Shown here: piece after piece, positions 34,578-44,202 of the stretch | Numbering within the stretch: the stretch's first letter is position 1 | How the letters are laid out: every line of letters begins with the position of its first letter | Source: Sphingobacteriaceae bacterium GW460-11-11-14-LB5 | Lineage (GTDB): Bacteria > Bacteroidota > Bacteroidia > Sphingobacteriales > Sphingobacteriaceae | NCBI GenBank assembly: GCA_002151545.1 | Contig: CP021237.1 | Location: 2,666,001 to 2,730,000, forward strand | Direction: 5' to 3' | DNA: 64,000 nucleotides | Position numbers and translations under genes: made by a program | The notes under the pieces: model-generated | Told to the model about the DNA's origin: nothing | What the model saw: the letters and a program-made list of their open reading frames with translations, nothing else | Database searches by the model: none

Positions 34578-35450
34578 ATGAAATTTTCCCTATTAATGTT
34601 TGTTCTTACTATTTCTACCGGCTTATACGCACAGGAAATAAGTAGCCATTACAAGATTTATGATGTAAAAAAACAGAAATCCATATCCATAGATGACATT
34701 GTTGCTGATATGGACCAGGCGGATGTTTTATTCTTTGGCGAAGACCACAACGATTCTGTAGGGCACTACCTGGAAGCGGCGCTTTTTAAAAAACTCCATT
34801 CAAAATATCCGTTAAAAACGGCACTGTCTCTAGAAATGTTCCATACCGACGTACAACCTGAAGTAGACGAATACTTAGCAGGCTTAATCTCGGAAAAGAA
34901 CTTTATTAAAGAAGGCAGGGCCTGGGGAAATTACAAAGATTATAAACCTTTAATAGAATACGCCAAACAAAATAAGTTAAAAGTTATTGCGGCAAATGCG
35001 GCAACGCGTTACAGCAATGCCGTTACGATGGGCGGACTTAAAGTTTTAGAAAATTTCCCCAAAACATCATTCAATTTTTTACCACCCTTACCTATTGATA
35101 CAGCCCGGGGTCGGTATTATGAAAAATTCACAGAAACTTTGGGTGGCCACAACATGGGCCCGATGAAGATTTACCAGACGCAAAATTTATGGGATGCCAC
35201 CATGGCCTGGTCTATCAGTAAGTTTGTTAGGGCAAACAGGGGGATGAAGGTGTTTCAGCTTAACGGACGTTTCCATAGTGATGAAAGGTTGGGAACATTA
35301 GCCAAACTGGCTCAATCTAATCCAAAATTAAAAATCTTAAATATTTCATCATTTTCTGATGAAAGTTTTACCAATCCCAACTGGGAAAAATTTAAAAATC
35401 TTGGCGATTACATCATCATAACCGATCCAACAGTAAAAAGGAGTTATTAA
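34578..35450 (+). CDS. ChaN-like exported haem-binding family protein
   Basis: 290 residues with a signal peptide (about 1-18, GLYAQ-E). Motifs of the ChaN/Tiki superfamily are seen: FFGEDHND near the start, ALSLEMFHTDVQ, GRAWGNYKDYKPLIEYA, and FQLNGRFHSDERLG at the end. In Campylobacter ChaN binds haem and the superfamily includes metalloproteases. Whether this protein binds haem or cleaves peptides is unknown. Monocistronic. Confidence 0.8.
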   Translation: MKFSLLMFVLTISTGLYAQEISSHYKIYDVKKQKSISIDDIVADMDQADVLFFGEDHNDSVGHYLEAALFKKLHSKYPLKTALSLEMFHTDVQPEVDEYLAGLISEKNFIKEGRAWGNYKDYKPLIEYAKQNKLKVIAANAATRYSNAVTMGGLKVLENFPKTSFNFLPPLPIDTARGRYYEKFTETLGGHNMGPMKIYQTQNLWDATMAWSISKFVRANRGMKVFQLNGRFHSDERLGTLAKLAQSNPKLKILNISSFSDESFTNPNWEKFKNLGDYIIITDPTVKRSY

Positions 35451-35484
35451 AAAAAAGCCGCCCCAATTTGACATCGGGACGGCT
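35448..35484 (-). terminator. Terminator of mscL
   Basis: AGCCG-C-CCC (35456-35464) pairs with GGG-A-CGGCT (35476-35484) and, on the minus strand, is followed by an unbroken T run. It lies 9 nt after the mscL stop. Confidence 0.7.
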
Positions 35485-35492
35485 ATTGTATG

Positions 35493-35882
35493 TTATGCTT
35501 TTGCTTTTAATAAATCTCTGATTTCTGTTAACAGCACTTCTTCTTTTGTAGGCACAGGGGCGACAGTTGGCGCAACAGCTTCTTTTTTCTTCAGGTTATT
35601 GGCACCTTTAATGATGAGGAAAAGAACAAATGCAACAATAATAAAGGTGATGACCTGCGAAAGGAAATTACCGTATTTTATTGCTGTACCTGCAATAGTA
35701 AGCTTGCTTAAATCTTCCAGCCCTGCTGCTTTTAGTGCCGGACCCAAAACCGCTGGCGTAATTATATCTTCAACCAAAGAGCTAACAATTTTGCCGAATG
35801 CAGCACCAATGATTACACCGACAGCCAGGTCAAGTACATTTCCCTTAACTGCGAATTCCTTAAATTCTTTTACAATGCCCAT
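35493..35882 (-). CDS. mscL: Large-conductance mechanosensitive channel
   Basis: Pentameric pressure-release channel in the inner membrane. 129 residues. The N-terminal [22 protein letters not shown]1 [16 protein letters not shown], and TM2 ([20 protein letters not shown]) are all standard, with a charged C-terminal helix. Single gene with its own promoter and terminator. Confidence 0.96.
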   Translation of the reverse strand: MGIVKEFKEFAVKGNVLDLAVGVIIGAAFGKIVSSLVEDIITPAVLGPALKAAGLEDLSKLTIAGTAIKYGNFLSQVITFIIVAFVLFLIIKGANNLKKKEAVAPTVAPVPTKEEVLLTEIRDLLKAKA

Positions 35883-35910
35883 ATTTCATTAAGTTTTAGT
35901 TTTTTATTTA

Positions 35911-35941
35911 CTAAAGTAGCAAACATTAAACTCAATACAAA
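35911..35941 (-). promoter_or_regulatory. Candidate promoter of mscL
   Basis: TTTG (35941-35938), 19 nt, TACTTTAG (35918-35911) on the minus strand. The -7 element has one mismatch to TAnnTTTG. Confidence 0.45.
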
Positions 35942-36019
35942 TGTTTAGCAAATAATTTTAAAACCGGACATATCGATAGCATTTAGGTCAAATCAGCAGA
36001 ATATCTGAAATCTATTGTT

Positions 36020-36027
36020 TATTTTTG
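36020..36027 (+). promoter_or_regulatory. -7 element of rpoN
   Basis: TATTTTTG fits TAnnTTTG and lies 21 nt before the rpoN ATG. No -33 TTG is present at the normal distance. Confidence 0.4.
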
Positions 36028-36048
36028 CCCCATTCTTTTATATTTACT

Positions 36049-37521
36049 ATGCTAAAGCAACACTTACAACAAAAATTATTACAAAAGTTATCACCACAAC
36101 AAATACAGTTTATTAAACTGTTGCAGGTGCCAACCGTTGCATTAGATACCCGTGTAAAAGAAGAACTTGAAGAAAATCCAGCGCTTGAAGATCCGAGTTT
36201 AATGACTCAGGATGAGCCAAAAAGCGAATACGATGATTTAAATGACGGGCCTGAAGATTACGAACAATCATCGGAAGATACCAGCATGGATGAATTTAAT
36301 GTAGATGATTATTTACAGGATGATTCGGCCAATGATTATAGTACCAATTACAATAATGGCGACGACGATGAGGAGAAAAAAGAAACCCCTATCGCCATTG
36401 AAAGTACTTTTTTTGAAAGTTTACAGGAACAATTAGACCTTATTCCCCTCTCCGATCAGGATTTTATTATTGGCAAGCAAATTATAGGCAGTTTAGATGA
36501 TGATGGTTATTTACGCCGTCCGTTAGGTTCTATGATTGATGATCTTGCTTTTTCTCAAAACGTAATGGTTGAGGAAGAAGATGTACTGGAAATGTTAAAA
36601 CTGATCCAAAGCTTTGACCCTCCAGGCATTGGTGCAAGAGACCTGAAAGAATGTTTATTGATCCAGTTAAAAAGGAAAGATCCGAATAATCCGATTATAG
36701 TTAAAGCAATGAATGTTGTAGAAAACTATCTGGATGAGTTTACCCGTAAACATTACGATAAATTAGAAAAAAGTTTAGGTTTAGATAGCGAAGAACTTAA
36801 AGAGGTTGTAAATGAAATTCTGCGTTTAAACCCGAAACCAGGTGACGCTAATCAGGTTACGACTAAACAAATGCAGATTATTCCTGATTTCCACATCAGT
36901 AATAATGATGGCGTGTTAATTTTGACCTTAAATTCGAAAAATGCACCTGAATTAAAGGTAAGCAGATCTTACCAGGAGATGTTTGAGCATTACGACAAAG
37001 CCTCATCAAAAGATAAAAAGCTGAAAGAAGCGGTTCAGTTTGTAAAACAGAAGCTCGATTCGGCAAGGTGGTTCATCGATGCCATTAAACAAAGGCAGCA
37101 AACTTTGTTAAAGACCATGAACGCCATCATGCACTATCAATATGAATATTTTTTAACGGCCGACGAGCGGAAAATGCGCCCGATGATCTTAAAAGATATT
37201 GCCGATAAAATTGATATGGATATTTCAACCGTATCGAGGGTAGCAAACTCTAAATATGTACAAACTGAATTTGGTACTTTCTTATTAAAATCTTTCTTCT
37301 CAGAGGCGATCCAAACCGAAAACGGTGAAGAAGTTTCGAATAAGGAGGTTAAAAAAATATTGGAAGACTGTATCGGCAACGAAGATAAACGCAAGCCATT
37401 GGCAGATGAGAAATTAACCGAAATTTTAAAAGAAAGAGGTTATAACATTGCCAGAAGAACTGTTGCAAAATATCGTGAGCAGATGAATATTCCGGTAGCA
37501 AGGCTTAGGAAAGAACTTTAG
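36049..37521 (+). CDS. rpoN: RNA polymerase sigma-54 factor
   Basis: Alternative sigma factor for -24/-12 promoters that need AAA+ activators. 490 residues from the ATG at 36049 (MLKQHLQQKLLQKLSPQQIQ). An in-frame TTG 8 codons upstream is rejected because it lies in the -7 element. The Gln-rich region I is clear, followed by a very acidic region II (DEFNVDDYLQDDSANDY). The core-binding domain follows, and the RpoN box ARRTVAKYRE (about residue 476) is in the C-terminal HTH. No activator with the GAFTGA motif is seen in this window. Confidence 0.96.
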   Translation: MLKQHLQQKLLQKLSPQQIQFIKLLQVPTVALDTRVKEELEENPALEDPSLMTQDEPKSEYDDLNDGPEDYEQSSEDTSMDEFNVDDYLQDDSANDYSTNYNNGDDDEEKKETPIAIESTFFESLQEQLDLIPLSDQDFIIGKQIIGSLDDDGYLRRPLGSMIDDLAFSQNVMVEEEDVLEMLKLIQSFDPPGIGARDLKECLLIQLKRKDPNNPIIVKAMNVVENYLDEFTRKHYDKLEKSLGLDSEELKEVVNEILRLNPKPGDANQVTTKQMQIIPDFHISNNDGVLILTLNSKNAPELKVSRSYQEMFEHYDKASSKDKKLKEAVQFVKQKLDSARWFIDAIKQRQQTLLKTMNAIMHYQYEYFLTADERKMRPMILKDIADKIDMDISTVSRVANSKYVQTEFGTFLLKSFFSEAIQTENGEEVSNKEVKKILEDCIGNEDKRKPLADEKLTEILKERGYNIARRTVAKYREQMNIPVARLRKEL

Positions 37522-37955
37522 ATCAGTTTTCAGTTGGCAGTTTTCAGTTGACAGTTATCAGTTGGCAGTTATTAGTTTTCAGTTAACGGTAAACTAGCAA
37601 TTGCCAAACAGAAGCTTTCTATTATTGTGACTGGGAAATGAAATTTCACTACTTTTGGCAGCTTCAGTCCCGCTTTCTATTCCAATCAAGCTTAAGCACA
37701 AATTTTTGCGCACCCTGCAACCTCAGAAATGAAAAACTGCACTGGCCATTTAGCCCCGGTTGCAGCGTTACCCTGCAGCGAGGAGGTATGACGAAGCGAA
37801 GCGTAAAAGCGTAAAACGGGAGGACATTTATTGATTTGTACAGGTACTGCGCTCCACATATAAGCTCTGAATACAGCGATAAAATCGCCTTTCTCCTCCA
37901 TCCTCGTTACAAACAAGGACGATGAATAAGTTTTCAACCTATCGCCCACTGAAAA
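37522..37955. repeat. 434-bp gap with decamer repeats and an unexplained conserved-looking element
   Basis: 37526-37590 is a run of degenerate CAGTTGGCAGTT-type repeats. About 37680-37830 is a denser, GC-richer stretch with CCTGCAACCTCAG, CCGGTTGCAGCG and GCAGCGAGGAGG. The stretch includes a direct repeat GAAGCGAAGCG/TAAAAGCGTAAAAC. An 85-residue minus-strand frame (37692-37949) reads through it; I do not call it a gene. No RNA family recognised. Confidence 0.5.
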
Positions 37956-38966
37956 CTACCACATTTTAATATACGATGGCACCTTGTAGATATTGTTCAA
38001 CAATAAGCCCAGTACAATTTCGTGGCTGCCATTACTTACCTGATTTAACTCAGAGGTTGTAAAATCGTACGAGTAAGTTAAGTTAACCATTTTACCAATG
38101 TTAAAGCCTGCCATTGCGGCAAAGGAGTCGTCTTTACGATAACTTCCACCCAACCAGATTTTATCTTTAAAAGCGAGTTTAAGGTTTACATCAACAGAAA
38201 CAGGTGCAGGCGAAACATACTTTACCATTACCGATGGCACTGCAGCAATCTCATCATCGACGAAAAATTTATATCCCGCAGTGGCAAAATAATGTGGCGC
38301 TTCTTTACCTAAATTATAGCTATTATCACCTGTGAAACTTAATTTCTGCGGCAAAATTTGCTGTACAGATAAACCTGCAAACATCCTGGCGCCATACAAC
38401 CATAAACCAATACTCAAATCGGGTTTTACCTGGTTAATTAATGCCCTGTTCATAATCGGATCTATTGGTGTATCGAAAGTAAGTGCATTCACATCTAAAG
38501 AAATACTCGAAATCCCCGCTGCAACACCTGCCGAAAGATTAAAATTATTACTGAGCTGCAGATGATAAGCATAAGTGACATTTGCATCCAATCTTTTTAT
38601 CGGACCGGTTTTATCTAAAACGGCGGTTAGCCCCATGCCATGGTGCGACGGTGATGACATATAGTTTTGCATATAATTACGGTCCATCGGATTACCGGTT
38701 TGCTCAGGGAAAGAAGTCAGCGCATTACTCCATAATTGATTATCGCCCAAGGCCCAGTGTGCCGATACAAATGAAGTTTGAGGTGCATCGGTAATACCCG
38801 ACCATTGTTTACGGTAGCCAGCTTTAAAATCAAGGTAATTTTCAATTCCTGAGAGCGCCGGATTTAGCAGATACTGATTAAAAATGTATTGGGTATACTG
38901 TGGCTTTTGTTGTGCACAAACCTTAAATGTTGCAAAAAGAGCAAATATGATGATGAGTTTTTTCAA
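37956..38966 (-). CDS. PorP/SprF family type IX secretion membrane protein
   Basis: Outer-membrane beta-barrel that helps a dedicated type IX secretion cargo reach or stay at the surface. 336 residues. The signal peptide ends TFKVCAQQ, followed by the family signature KPQYTQYIFNQYLLNPALSG and the closing strands (LTYSYDFTTSELNQVSNGSHEIVLG). The only suitable start is a TTG at 38966, 1 nt after the stop of the cargo gene (TAAaTTG). The pair fits the cargo-SprF layout known in Flavobacterium and Pedobacter. Confidence 0.9.
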   Translation of the reverse strand: MKKLIIIFALFATFKVCAQQKPQYTQYIFNQYLLNPALSGIENYLDFKAGYRKQWSGITDAPQTSFVSAHWALGDNQLWSNALTSFPEQTGNPMDRNYMQNYMSSPSHHGMGLTAVLDKTGPIKRLDANVTYAYHLQLSNNFNLSAGVAAGISSISLDVNALTFDTPIDPIMNRALINQVKPDLSIGLWLYGARMFAGLSVQQILPQKLSFTGDNSYNLGKEAPHYFATAGYKFFVDDEIAAVPSVMVKYVSPAPVSVDVNLKLAFKDKIWLGGSYRKDDSFAAMAGFNIGKMVNLTYSYDFTTSELNQVSNGSHEIVLGLLLNNIYKVPSYIKMW

Positions 38967-38967
38967 T

Positions 38968-41900
38968 TTATCTGATTATAGTGAGCGGTCCTGTTATTGT
39001 TTTTCTTCCGTTACGGGGGTTGATGACATAATAATAAACACCTACCGGAAGTGGTTCATTTTGGTAATTCCCATCAAAAGGAATTTTATATCCATTGCTA
39101 AAAAATACCTTATTCCCGTTTCTGTTAAAAATTTCGACAGTTGCATTTGGGTAAGATTCTAAATATTTAATAACCCAGGTATCATTTACATTATCGCTAT
39201 TTGGTGTAAAGGTATTGGGTGGATTTAATACTTGCAAAACTTTAATCAAAACTTTCGATGTCGTGGAGCAGCCATCAGGCTGTGTGGTTGCTGTAAGCGT
39301 ATATTCTGTATCGTTATCTGGTGAGGCAATGGGATTTAATACATCTGTTTTGTTTAAACCTGTTGCAGGCGACCATTTATATTTCAGGTTAGTACCTTCA
39401 GCAGTGGCAGGGATTTCGATCTGTCCACCTGCTAAAATGTAAACCAATGTACCTGCATTAGCAACAGGCGATTTGTACACTTCGATTGTATTGGTTATGG
39501 AGCTGGGACAACCATTATCACCTGTAAAGGTATAAGTGATGAGATGTGGCCCAAGTCCGGCAATTTTCGGATTAAAGGTACCATCTTCTTTTATGCCATC
39601 GCCACTATATACGCCTGGCGCTCCATTCATTTCTTCTCCAGCTTTCTGTTTCGCCTGCGTAATTAAAACGGTTCCATCGGCCTCGCAAACCGGAGCCATA
39701 TCATCAAACACCAATTGCGGAACGGGTTTTAAGGTAAGCGTTTGATCTAAAAATTTAGAACAGTTTTCTCCGGAATAAGCGACAAGCCTGATGTTAAAAG
39801 TTCGGTCGGTGGTGCCGCCAAAAGTATCATACTTTATCACAAAAACTTCGTTATTACCGGGATAAGGGATGGTTTTGTAAATAGAAGCTTCTCTGCCAAA
39901 ATCTCTGTAAATCTCAATCTTTGTAATGTTACCTGTAAATACGGTGGATGTATTTTTAATCATGATATCTTCACTCACACAGCTATGATCGTTCAAAATT
40001 TCAAAATCTGCTGCTTTAACATCACCATTTACCGTAAATGGTTTTCGTGCGAACACCTCACAACCATCCTGATTATTCACCGTCAGGATCACATTGTAAT
40101 TACCCGTGGCTGCAGGCGTAAAAGTACCATCTACTCCTGTGGTTGTGGCGATTACATTATTGTTATTGTCAGTGTACTTCCACTCAAAAGTTAAGCCTGT
40201 TGTAGTTCCATCTGCATTTTTGGAAATATTTTTAAACCTGGCTACCCCATCTGCCAAACAAAAATCAGGAAGCTCGAAATCAGCCGATTGCGGATCAATT
40301 ACAGTTACTGCTTTGCTTTTCAAGATGCTCACACATCCTTTATCGCTTTCCGTTATTAAAGTAATGGTATAAGAGCCAATAGCACTGTATTGATGAACAG
40401 GATTTTGCTGAGTAGAAGCCGTACTTCCATCGCCAAAATCCCAGGTCCATTTCACAATAGTGCCCGGGCTTTCAATCGTCGATTTTTCAGTTAAAATAAT
40501 CGGTTTGCCCACACATAAACCTTTCACATCAAAATCGGATATGGGTTGAGGATTAATCACAATTGGAAATACAGAAGATGTTTCTGAACATTTAGAATCT
40601 GTCGTAGCCGTTAAAACCACATTATAAGTCCCCGGACGATCATAAATATGAACAGGGTTCTGCTCAGGAGACGTTTTCCCATCACCAAAATCCCATAACC
40701 ACTGTGTAATGCTTCGCGAATTTGAATTGGATTCACTTTTATCCGTAAACTGAACACCAGTAGACTGGCAACCCGTAGCCGGTAATTCGAATGCCGCTGT
40801 AGGTTGATTATCAACCGAAAAATCGATAATCAATTCTTCAGTATTACCACAATTATCGGCATTTGGCTTAGTTGCAATTACTTTAAACTGATAATCACCA
40901 GGATTTGGATAATTCAGGTCGTTAGGATACTTGTAGGTATAGTACGTATTGTTATCATTTGGCCTGGTAAAGGTGTTTATTGCCACGGGGTTATCATCGG
41001 TAAAACGTGCTGCGCCCTCAATCTCCCAATCTATCTTAGTGGCCTGGTAAGGTAAATTTATCGTTAAACTAATGGGTTCTCCTAAGCAACCGCTGCTAAT
41101 AGGTTGTCCTGTAACCGCACTGGTGGGTTGAAAAGTAAAATTCTGAATATTTGCCCCGGCTAAATAAGCATAAGACTCTACTGCTCCGTAACCATATGAA
41201 ATTGCCGAAAAACCACCTGCCGCAGATAACCTGTGCTGGGGCTGTGTATTGGTCACGTCAATTACAGCGTAGCTAAAAGTGTTATCTATATTGGTAAAGT
41301 TATTCACCGGGTTACCATCCAGCCTAAATGAAGCTATATCTGCTGTTTTAATAATTACATTCAGATAGTACCTCGTGATCTGGGTAGGAACGCCTACTGA
41401 TCCCAAATCAGAAAAAACCGTAATGTTATTTAGTGTTTGCTCAACGGGATTAAGCACGGTTATTTCAGGATCACCAGGAAATTGATATTGGTTGGTATTG
41501 GTTCCATTGTTTAGGTTGCAAGTTTGCGAAGTTTGGTATTGTGCCACCGCAATTGGTTTCGAACCTGAAATTACATTTGCTGAAGTAGTGAAAAAGGTAA
41601 TCACTGCTCCTTTATTGTAAGGATTAGAAAGCGGAGTTCCATTGGCATTAGTGGTGCTCCCATTTACGGTTAAAACCGTATTGTCATCAGCTACAATTAC
41701 CCTCATAATATCGGTATTACCATGAAGGGTGTTATAAAAAGGTGCGGTTACAAAATTCTTTCCCCATGCAGAAACCGGAAAAACCTGTTGGTACAGGTTA
41801 TCTCCCCCAGCTGGATTACGACTATTACCTTCATTACAAAAAGCTGCCCAGGTATTACCTGTAAATACAGCTATAGGATTACAGTTTAAGGCTTTGATGT

Positions 41901-42525
41901 GGCTTCCGGTTAAATCACCAACTGATTGATATTGATAAACATCGCCTCTATTTAACTTAATGGTAAAAGTGGCATCAGCGTTTCTTCCTCCGTATCTTTC
42001 GTTTTGTTTAGGCGTAATTTCTACATCAGTATTATCAACTGTTGCTACAATTGTAAATTGCGAAAAACCCTGTTGATTTCCATGATTTTCATAACTAAAG
42101 GCATAATACTCTTGTCCCAGCGTATTGGTTGGTAAGACTAAGGTACCACCCGTACGGGCATTATTGGAAATAATACTATACAATGATATGGCCTTCGTTG
42201 TAACCACATGAATGGCTTTATTGGGTTCTATTAAATTGGAGCTGCCCATCAACACCGCGTAAGTATTGGGATTGATTACAAATGGCAAACAGGTATTTGC
42301 AGGTATGGTTGCACCTGCCGGAGAAACTAAAGTATTACCAACATAAACTTCATATTCGGTAGCCTGATCTGCAGATAAAAACAAGGTTAACCTCGACCTA
42401 TCTCCATCAATATGCCCTGCATAAGGAACATAAAAATCTTTTCCCTTATTTGATGTGTTTTGAGCAAAAGACAAGGACCTTGCAAAGAGCAAGAAAAACA
42501 AAACCAATAACCAATGTCTGCTCAT
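38968..42525 (-). CDS. Giant PKD-repeat surface protein, type IX secretion type B sorted
   Basis: 1185 residues, signal peptide SLSFAQ-N. An N-terminal IgGFc-binding-like region (about 25-470: FYVPYAGHIDGDRSRLTLF, ISLYSIISNNARTGG) is followed by an Ig-like part and at least three PKD-type domains with WDFGDG motifs (about 590-840). More repeats follow, and a gliding-motility-associated C-terminal (CHU_C) domain (about 1095-1185) begins at NTFTPNSDNVNDTW. This C-terminal domain is the type B sorting signal. Probably an exported adhesin or envelope protein. The partner PorP/SprF follows. Confidence 0.9.
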   Translation of the reverse strand: MSRHWLLVLFFLLFARSLSFAQNTSNKGKDFYVPYAGHIDGDRSRLTLFLSADQATEYEVYVGNTLVSPAGATIPANTCLPFVINPNTYAVLMGSSNLIEPNKAIHVVTTKAISLYSIISNNARTGGTLVLPTNTLGQEYYAFSYENHGNQQGFSQFTIVATVDNTDVEITPKQNERYGGRNADATFTIKLNRGDVYQYQSVGDLTGSHIKALNCNPIAVFTGNTWAAFCNEGNSRNPAGGDNLYQQVFPVSAWGKNFVTAPFYNTLHGNTDIMRVIVADDNTVLTVNGSTTNANGTPLSNPYNKGAVITFFTTSANVISGSKPIAVAQYQTSQTCNLNNGTNTNQYQFPGDPEITVLNPVEQTLNNITVFSDLGSVGVPTQITRYYLNVIIKTADIASFRLDGNPVNNFTNIDNTFSYAVIDVTNTQPQHRLSAAGGFSAISYGYGAVESYAYLAGANIQNFTFQPTSAVTGQPISSGCLGEPISLTINLPYQATKIDWEIEGAARFTDDNPVAINTFTRPNDNNTYYTYKYPNDLNYPNPGDYQFKVIATKPNADNCGNTEELIIDFSVDNQPTAAFELPATGCQSTGVQFTDKSESNSNSRSITQWLWDFGDGKTSPEQNPVHIYDRPGTYNVVLTATTDSKCSETSSVFPIVINPQPISDFDVKGLCVGKPIILTEKSTIESPGTIVKWTWDFGDGSTASTQQNPVHQYSAIGSYTITLITESDKGCVSILKSKAVTVIDPQSADFELPDFCLADGVARFKNISKNADGTTTGLTFEWKYTDNNNNVIATTTGVDGTFTPAATGNYNVILTVNNQDGCEVFARKPFTVNGDVKAADFEILNDHSCVSEDIMIKNTSTVFTGNITKIEIYRDFGREASIYKTIPYPGNNEVFVIKYDTFGGTTDRTFNIRLVAYSGENCSKFLDQTLTLKPVPQLVFDDMAPVCEADGTVLITQAKQKAGEEMNGAPGVYSGDGIKEDGTFNPKIAGLGPHLITYTFTGDNGCPSSITNTIEVYKSPVANAGTLVYILAGGQIEIPATAEGTNLKYKWSPATGLNKTDVLNPIASPDNDTEYTLTATTQPDGCSTTSKVLIKVLQVLNPPNTFTPNSDNVNDTWVIKYLESYPNATVEIFNRNGNKVFFSNGYKIPFDGNYQNEPLPVGVYYYVINPRNGRKTITGPLTIIR

Positions 42526-42734
42526 TACCTATCAGTTTAGTTTGAAAACGTTATACATGTTTGTTTGATTAGATATGCAATATACTATTAATCAAATCAC
42601 AAGAAAAAACAATTATTAGAATTTTAACAATTTTTAAGTAGAAAAACGGCCTTTCGTGTAATAAACTGAATGAGTAGTGTAAAAAAGTTTCAGATGCGAA
42701 AGTAATGACTTAGAAAAAAGGAATATCATGTAAA

Positions 42735-42763
42735 ACAAAAAAGCCACCTTATTAAAAGTGGCT
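42735..42763 (-). terminator. Terminator of the small hydrophilic protein gene
   Basis: AGCCAC-C-TT (42742-42750) pairs with AAGTGGCT (42756-42763) and is followed on the minus strand by a T run. Confidence 0.65.
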
Positions 42764-42776
42764 ATAAGATAAATAT

Positions 42777-42989
42777 TCAGTTATTGCCTTGATCGGACTG
42801 ATCGCCGCTACCGTATTTTGCAGAGAAATCTTTAGCTTTCTCATCTGCAACACTATCGTTATGATCTTCAGGTTCCAGATTTTCGTCTAAGCGGTCGTTC
42901 CAATCATTTAATCCCTTTTCAGGATGTTTTGCATTTTCTGCTGTAAAATCAGATTTTGATTTAGCCAGATCTTCTTTTTTATTTTCCAT
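42777..42989 (-). CDS. Small hydrophilic hypothetical protein
   Basis: 70 residues, not recognised. Extremely polar: rich in Asp, Glu, Lys, Asn and Ser (LDENLEPEDHNDSVADEKAK), with no hydrophobic core, so probably disordered. Such proteins are common as stress or general-purpose small proteins in Bacteroidota, but I cannot name a family. It lies 57 nt downstream of tatA, on the same strand, and may be co-transcribed with it. Confidence 0.6.
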   Translation of the reverse strand: MENKKEDLAKSKSDFTAENAKHPEKGLNDWNDRLDENLEPEDHNDSVADEKAKDFSAKYGSGDQSDQGNN

Positions 42990-43046
42990 GTTGGCGTTTA
43001 TTTTAGATAAAACAGTGCCGCTAACAGAAAGTTTGGTTCAGTACGA

Positions 43047-43187
43047 TTATTTAACAGGAGGTTCATCTTTGGCATCCTTAAATTCTTTCACACTTCTCCC
43101 AATTCCCCTCATCAATTCCGGTATTTTTTTACCACCAAAAATAAGCAGGATAACCACTCCTATTAAAATAATTTCTATTGCAGACAT
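43047..43187 (-). CDS. tatA: Sec-independent translocase TatA
   Basis: Pore-forming component of the twin-arginine export system. I translated it directly: 46 residues, beginning MSAIEIILIGVVILLIFGG, with the conserved FGGKKIPELMRGIGRS hinge and amphipathic helix (VKEFKDAK). This is short for TatA (usually 55-90) because the C-terminal tail is nearly absent. No tatC is in the window. Close to the small hydrophilic gene downstream. Confidence 0.85.
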   Translation of the reverse strand: MSAIEIILIGVVILLIFGGKKIPELMRGIGRSVKEFKDAKDEPPVK

Positions 43188-43347
43188 ATCTTTATATTTT
43201 TCACAATATACGTTAATTCTTATGAAATGGATTGTTAGTGATTGGGTTAATCGGTTAATTGTTTAAATCGGCGAATTGACAAAACTACAGACTTAAGCCT
43301 TCGGACTAACGATAGGATAGTCTACACCAAACACCAAGCGCCTAACC

Positions 43348-44202
43348 CTAGACTAGCAAGGCATTTAAAGTCCTCTTTTTGATTTTAGGCACCGCGCCAT
43401 GACGCATAAATTCGGCAAAACCTTTTAATTGTTTGATTGACTTAATGGCTTCGTATCCTTCATAAGAAGTTCTGATTTTGTTTAGCAGCATGATATCTGT
43501 TTTAAACAGGTCACTTTCAACTAATATCCCTTTATTCAGAAATTTCTTAATCAGTTCGGCCATTTTGCCATTGGCATATAAATTAAGTGGTAATTTAAAC
43601 ATATCATTATTGAGCTTTTCGAAAGCTTCATTGATCCAAAGCACCTCAGTCTCTACATTCACGGCTATTTTTCCATCCTTCAAAACAACGGAAGTCAAAA
43701 ATTCGCGGGCACGCTGACGGGAAATTATCCCACCATGAACCCCGTCCCGTAAAGTATAATCCAAACGATCGGCACAGAGCGCTGGCAAGGGTTGTTCTAA
43801 AATATCAAAAGTACCGTACAAAATCTGGTTAACATTGTATCCATAATTTAACAGTACATCAGGCACTTCCGATTTACATAAAACTTCTGCAAAAACCTTT
43901 TCATGATAATCTTCATCTGTATTGTCGAAAACATAATCTCCCACATGAGAAAAAGCAGTATGCGAAATATCGTGCAGCAAACCGGCAATTTGTTCCAGTT
44001 CTGAGCCACCTAACATCCTGATCAACATGGTTACGCCAATGGCATGCTCCAGTCGCGAATGACAGATATCCGGGTTGACCAAAAATATAGCCCCGCTTTG
44101 ATGGATCCCGCCCAACCTTTTTAAAGTATCCGTATTTAACAGATCAGAAAATACCGCCGGCAATTCCATTTTGCCATACAAAAAATCGTTTACCTGGATC
44201 AT
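43348..44202 (-). CDS. HD-domain phosphohydrolase
   Basis: Probable metal-dependent nucleotide phosphohydrolase, 284 residues, cytosolic. The first HD motif is H in HSRLEHAIGV (about 50), followed by the metal-binding HD in LLHDISHTAFSHVGD (about 78) and a later Asp in LCADRLDYTLRDG (about 145). This layout is close to the dNTP triphosphohydrolase/SAMHD1-like clade, but the substrate is not established. Monocistronic. Confidence 0.87.
   Translation of the reverse strand: MIQVNDFLYGKMELPAVFSDLLNTDTLKRLGGIHQSGAIFLVNPDICHSRLEHAIGVTMLIRMLGGSELEQIAGLLHDISHTAFSHVGDYVFDNTDEDYHEKVFAEVLCKSEVPDVLLNYGYNVNQILYGTFDILEQPLPALCADRLDYTLRDGVHGGIISRQRAREFLTSVVLKDGKIAVNVETEVLWINEAFEKLNNDMFKLPLNLYANGKMAELIKKFLNKGILVESDLFKTDIMLLNKIRTSYEGYEAIKSIKQLKGFAEFMRHGAVPKIKKRTLNALLV

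Noticed and set aside
37692..37949. 85-residue minus-strand open frame
   Set aside because: It reads through a repeat-like GC-rich block with no start context or domain; noted as an element instead.
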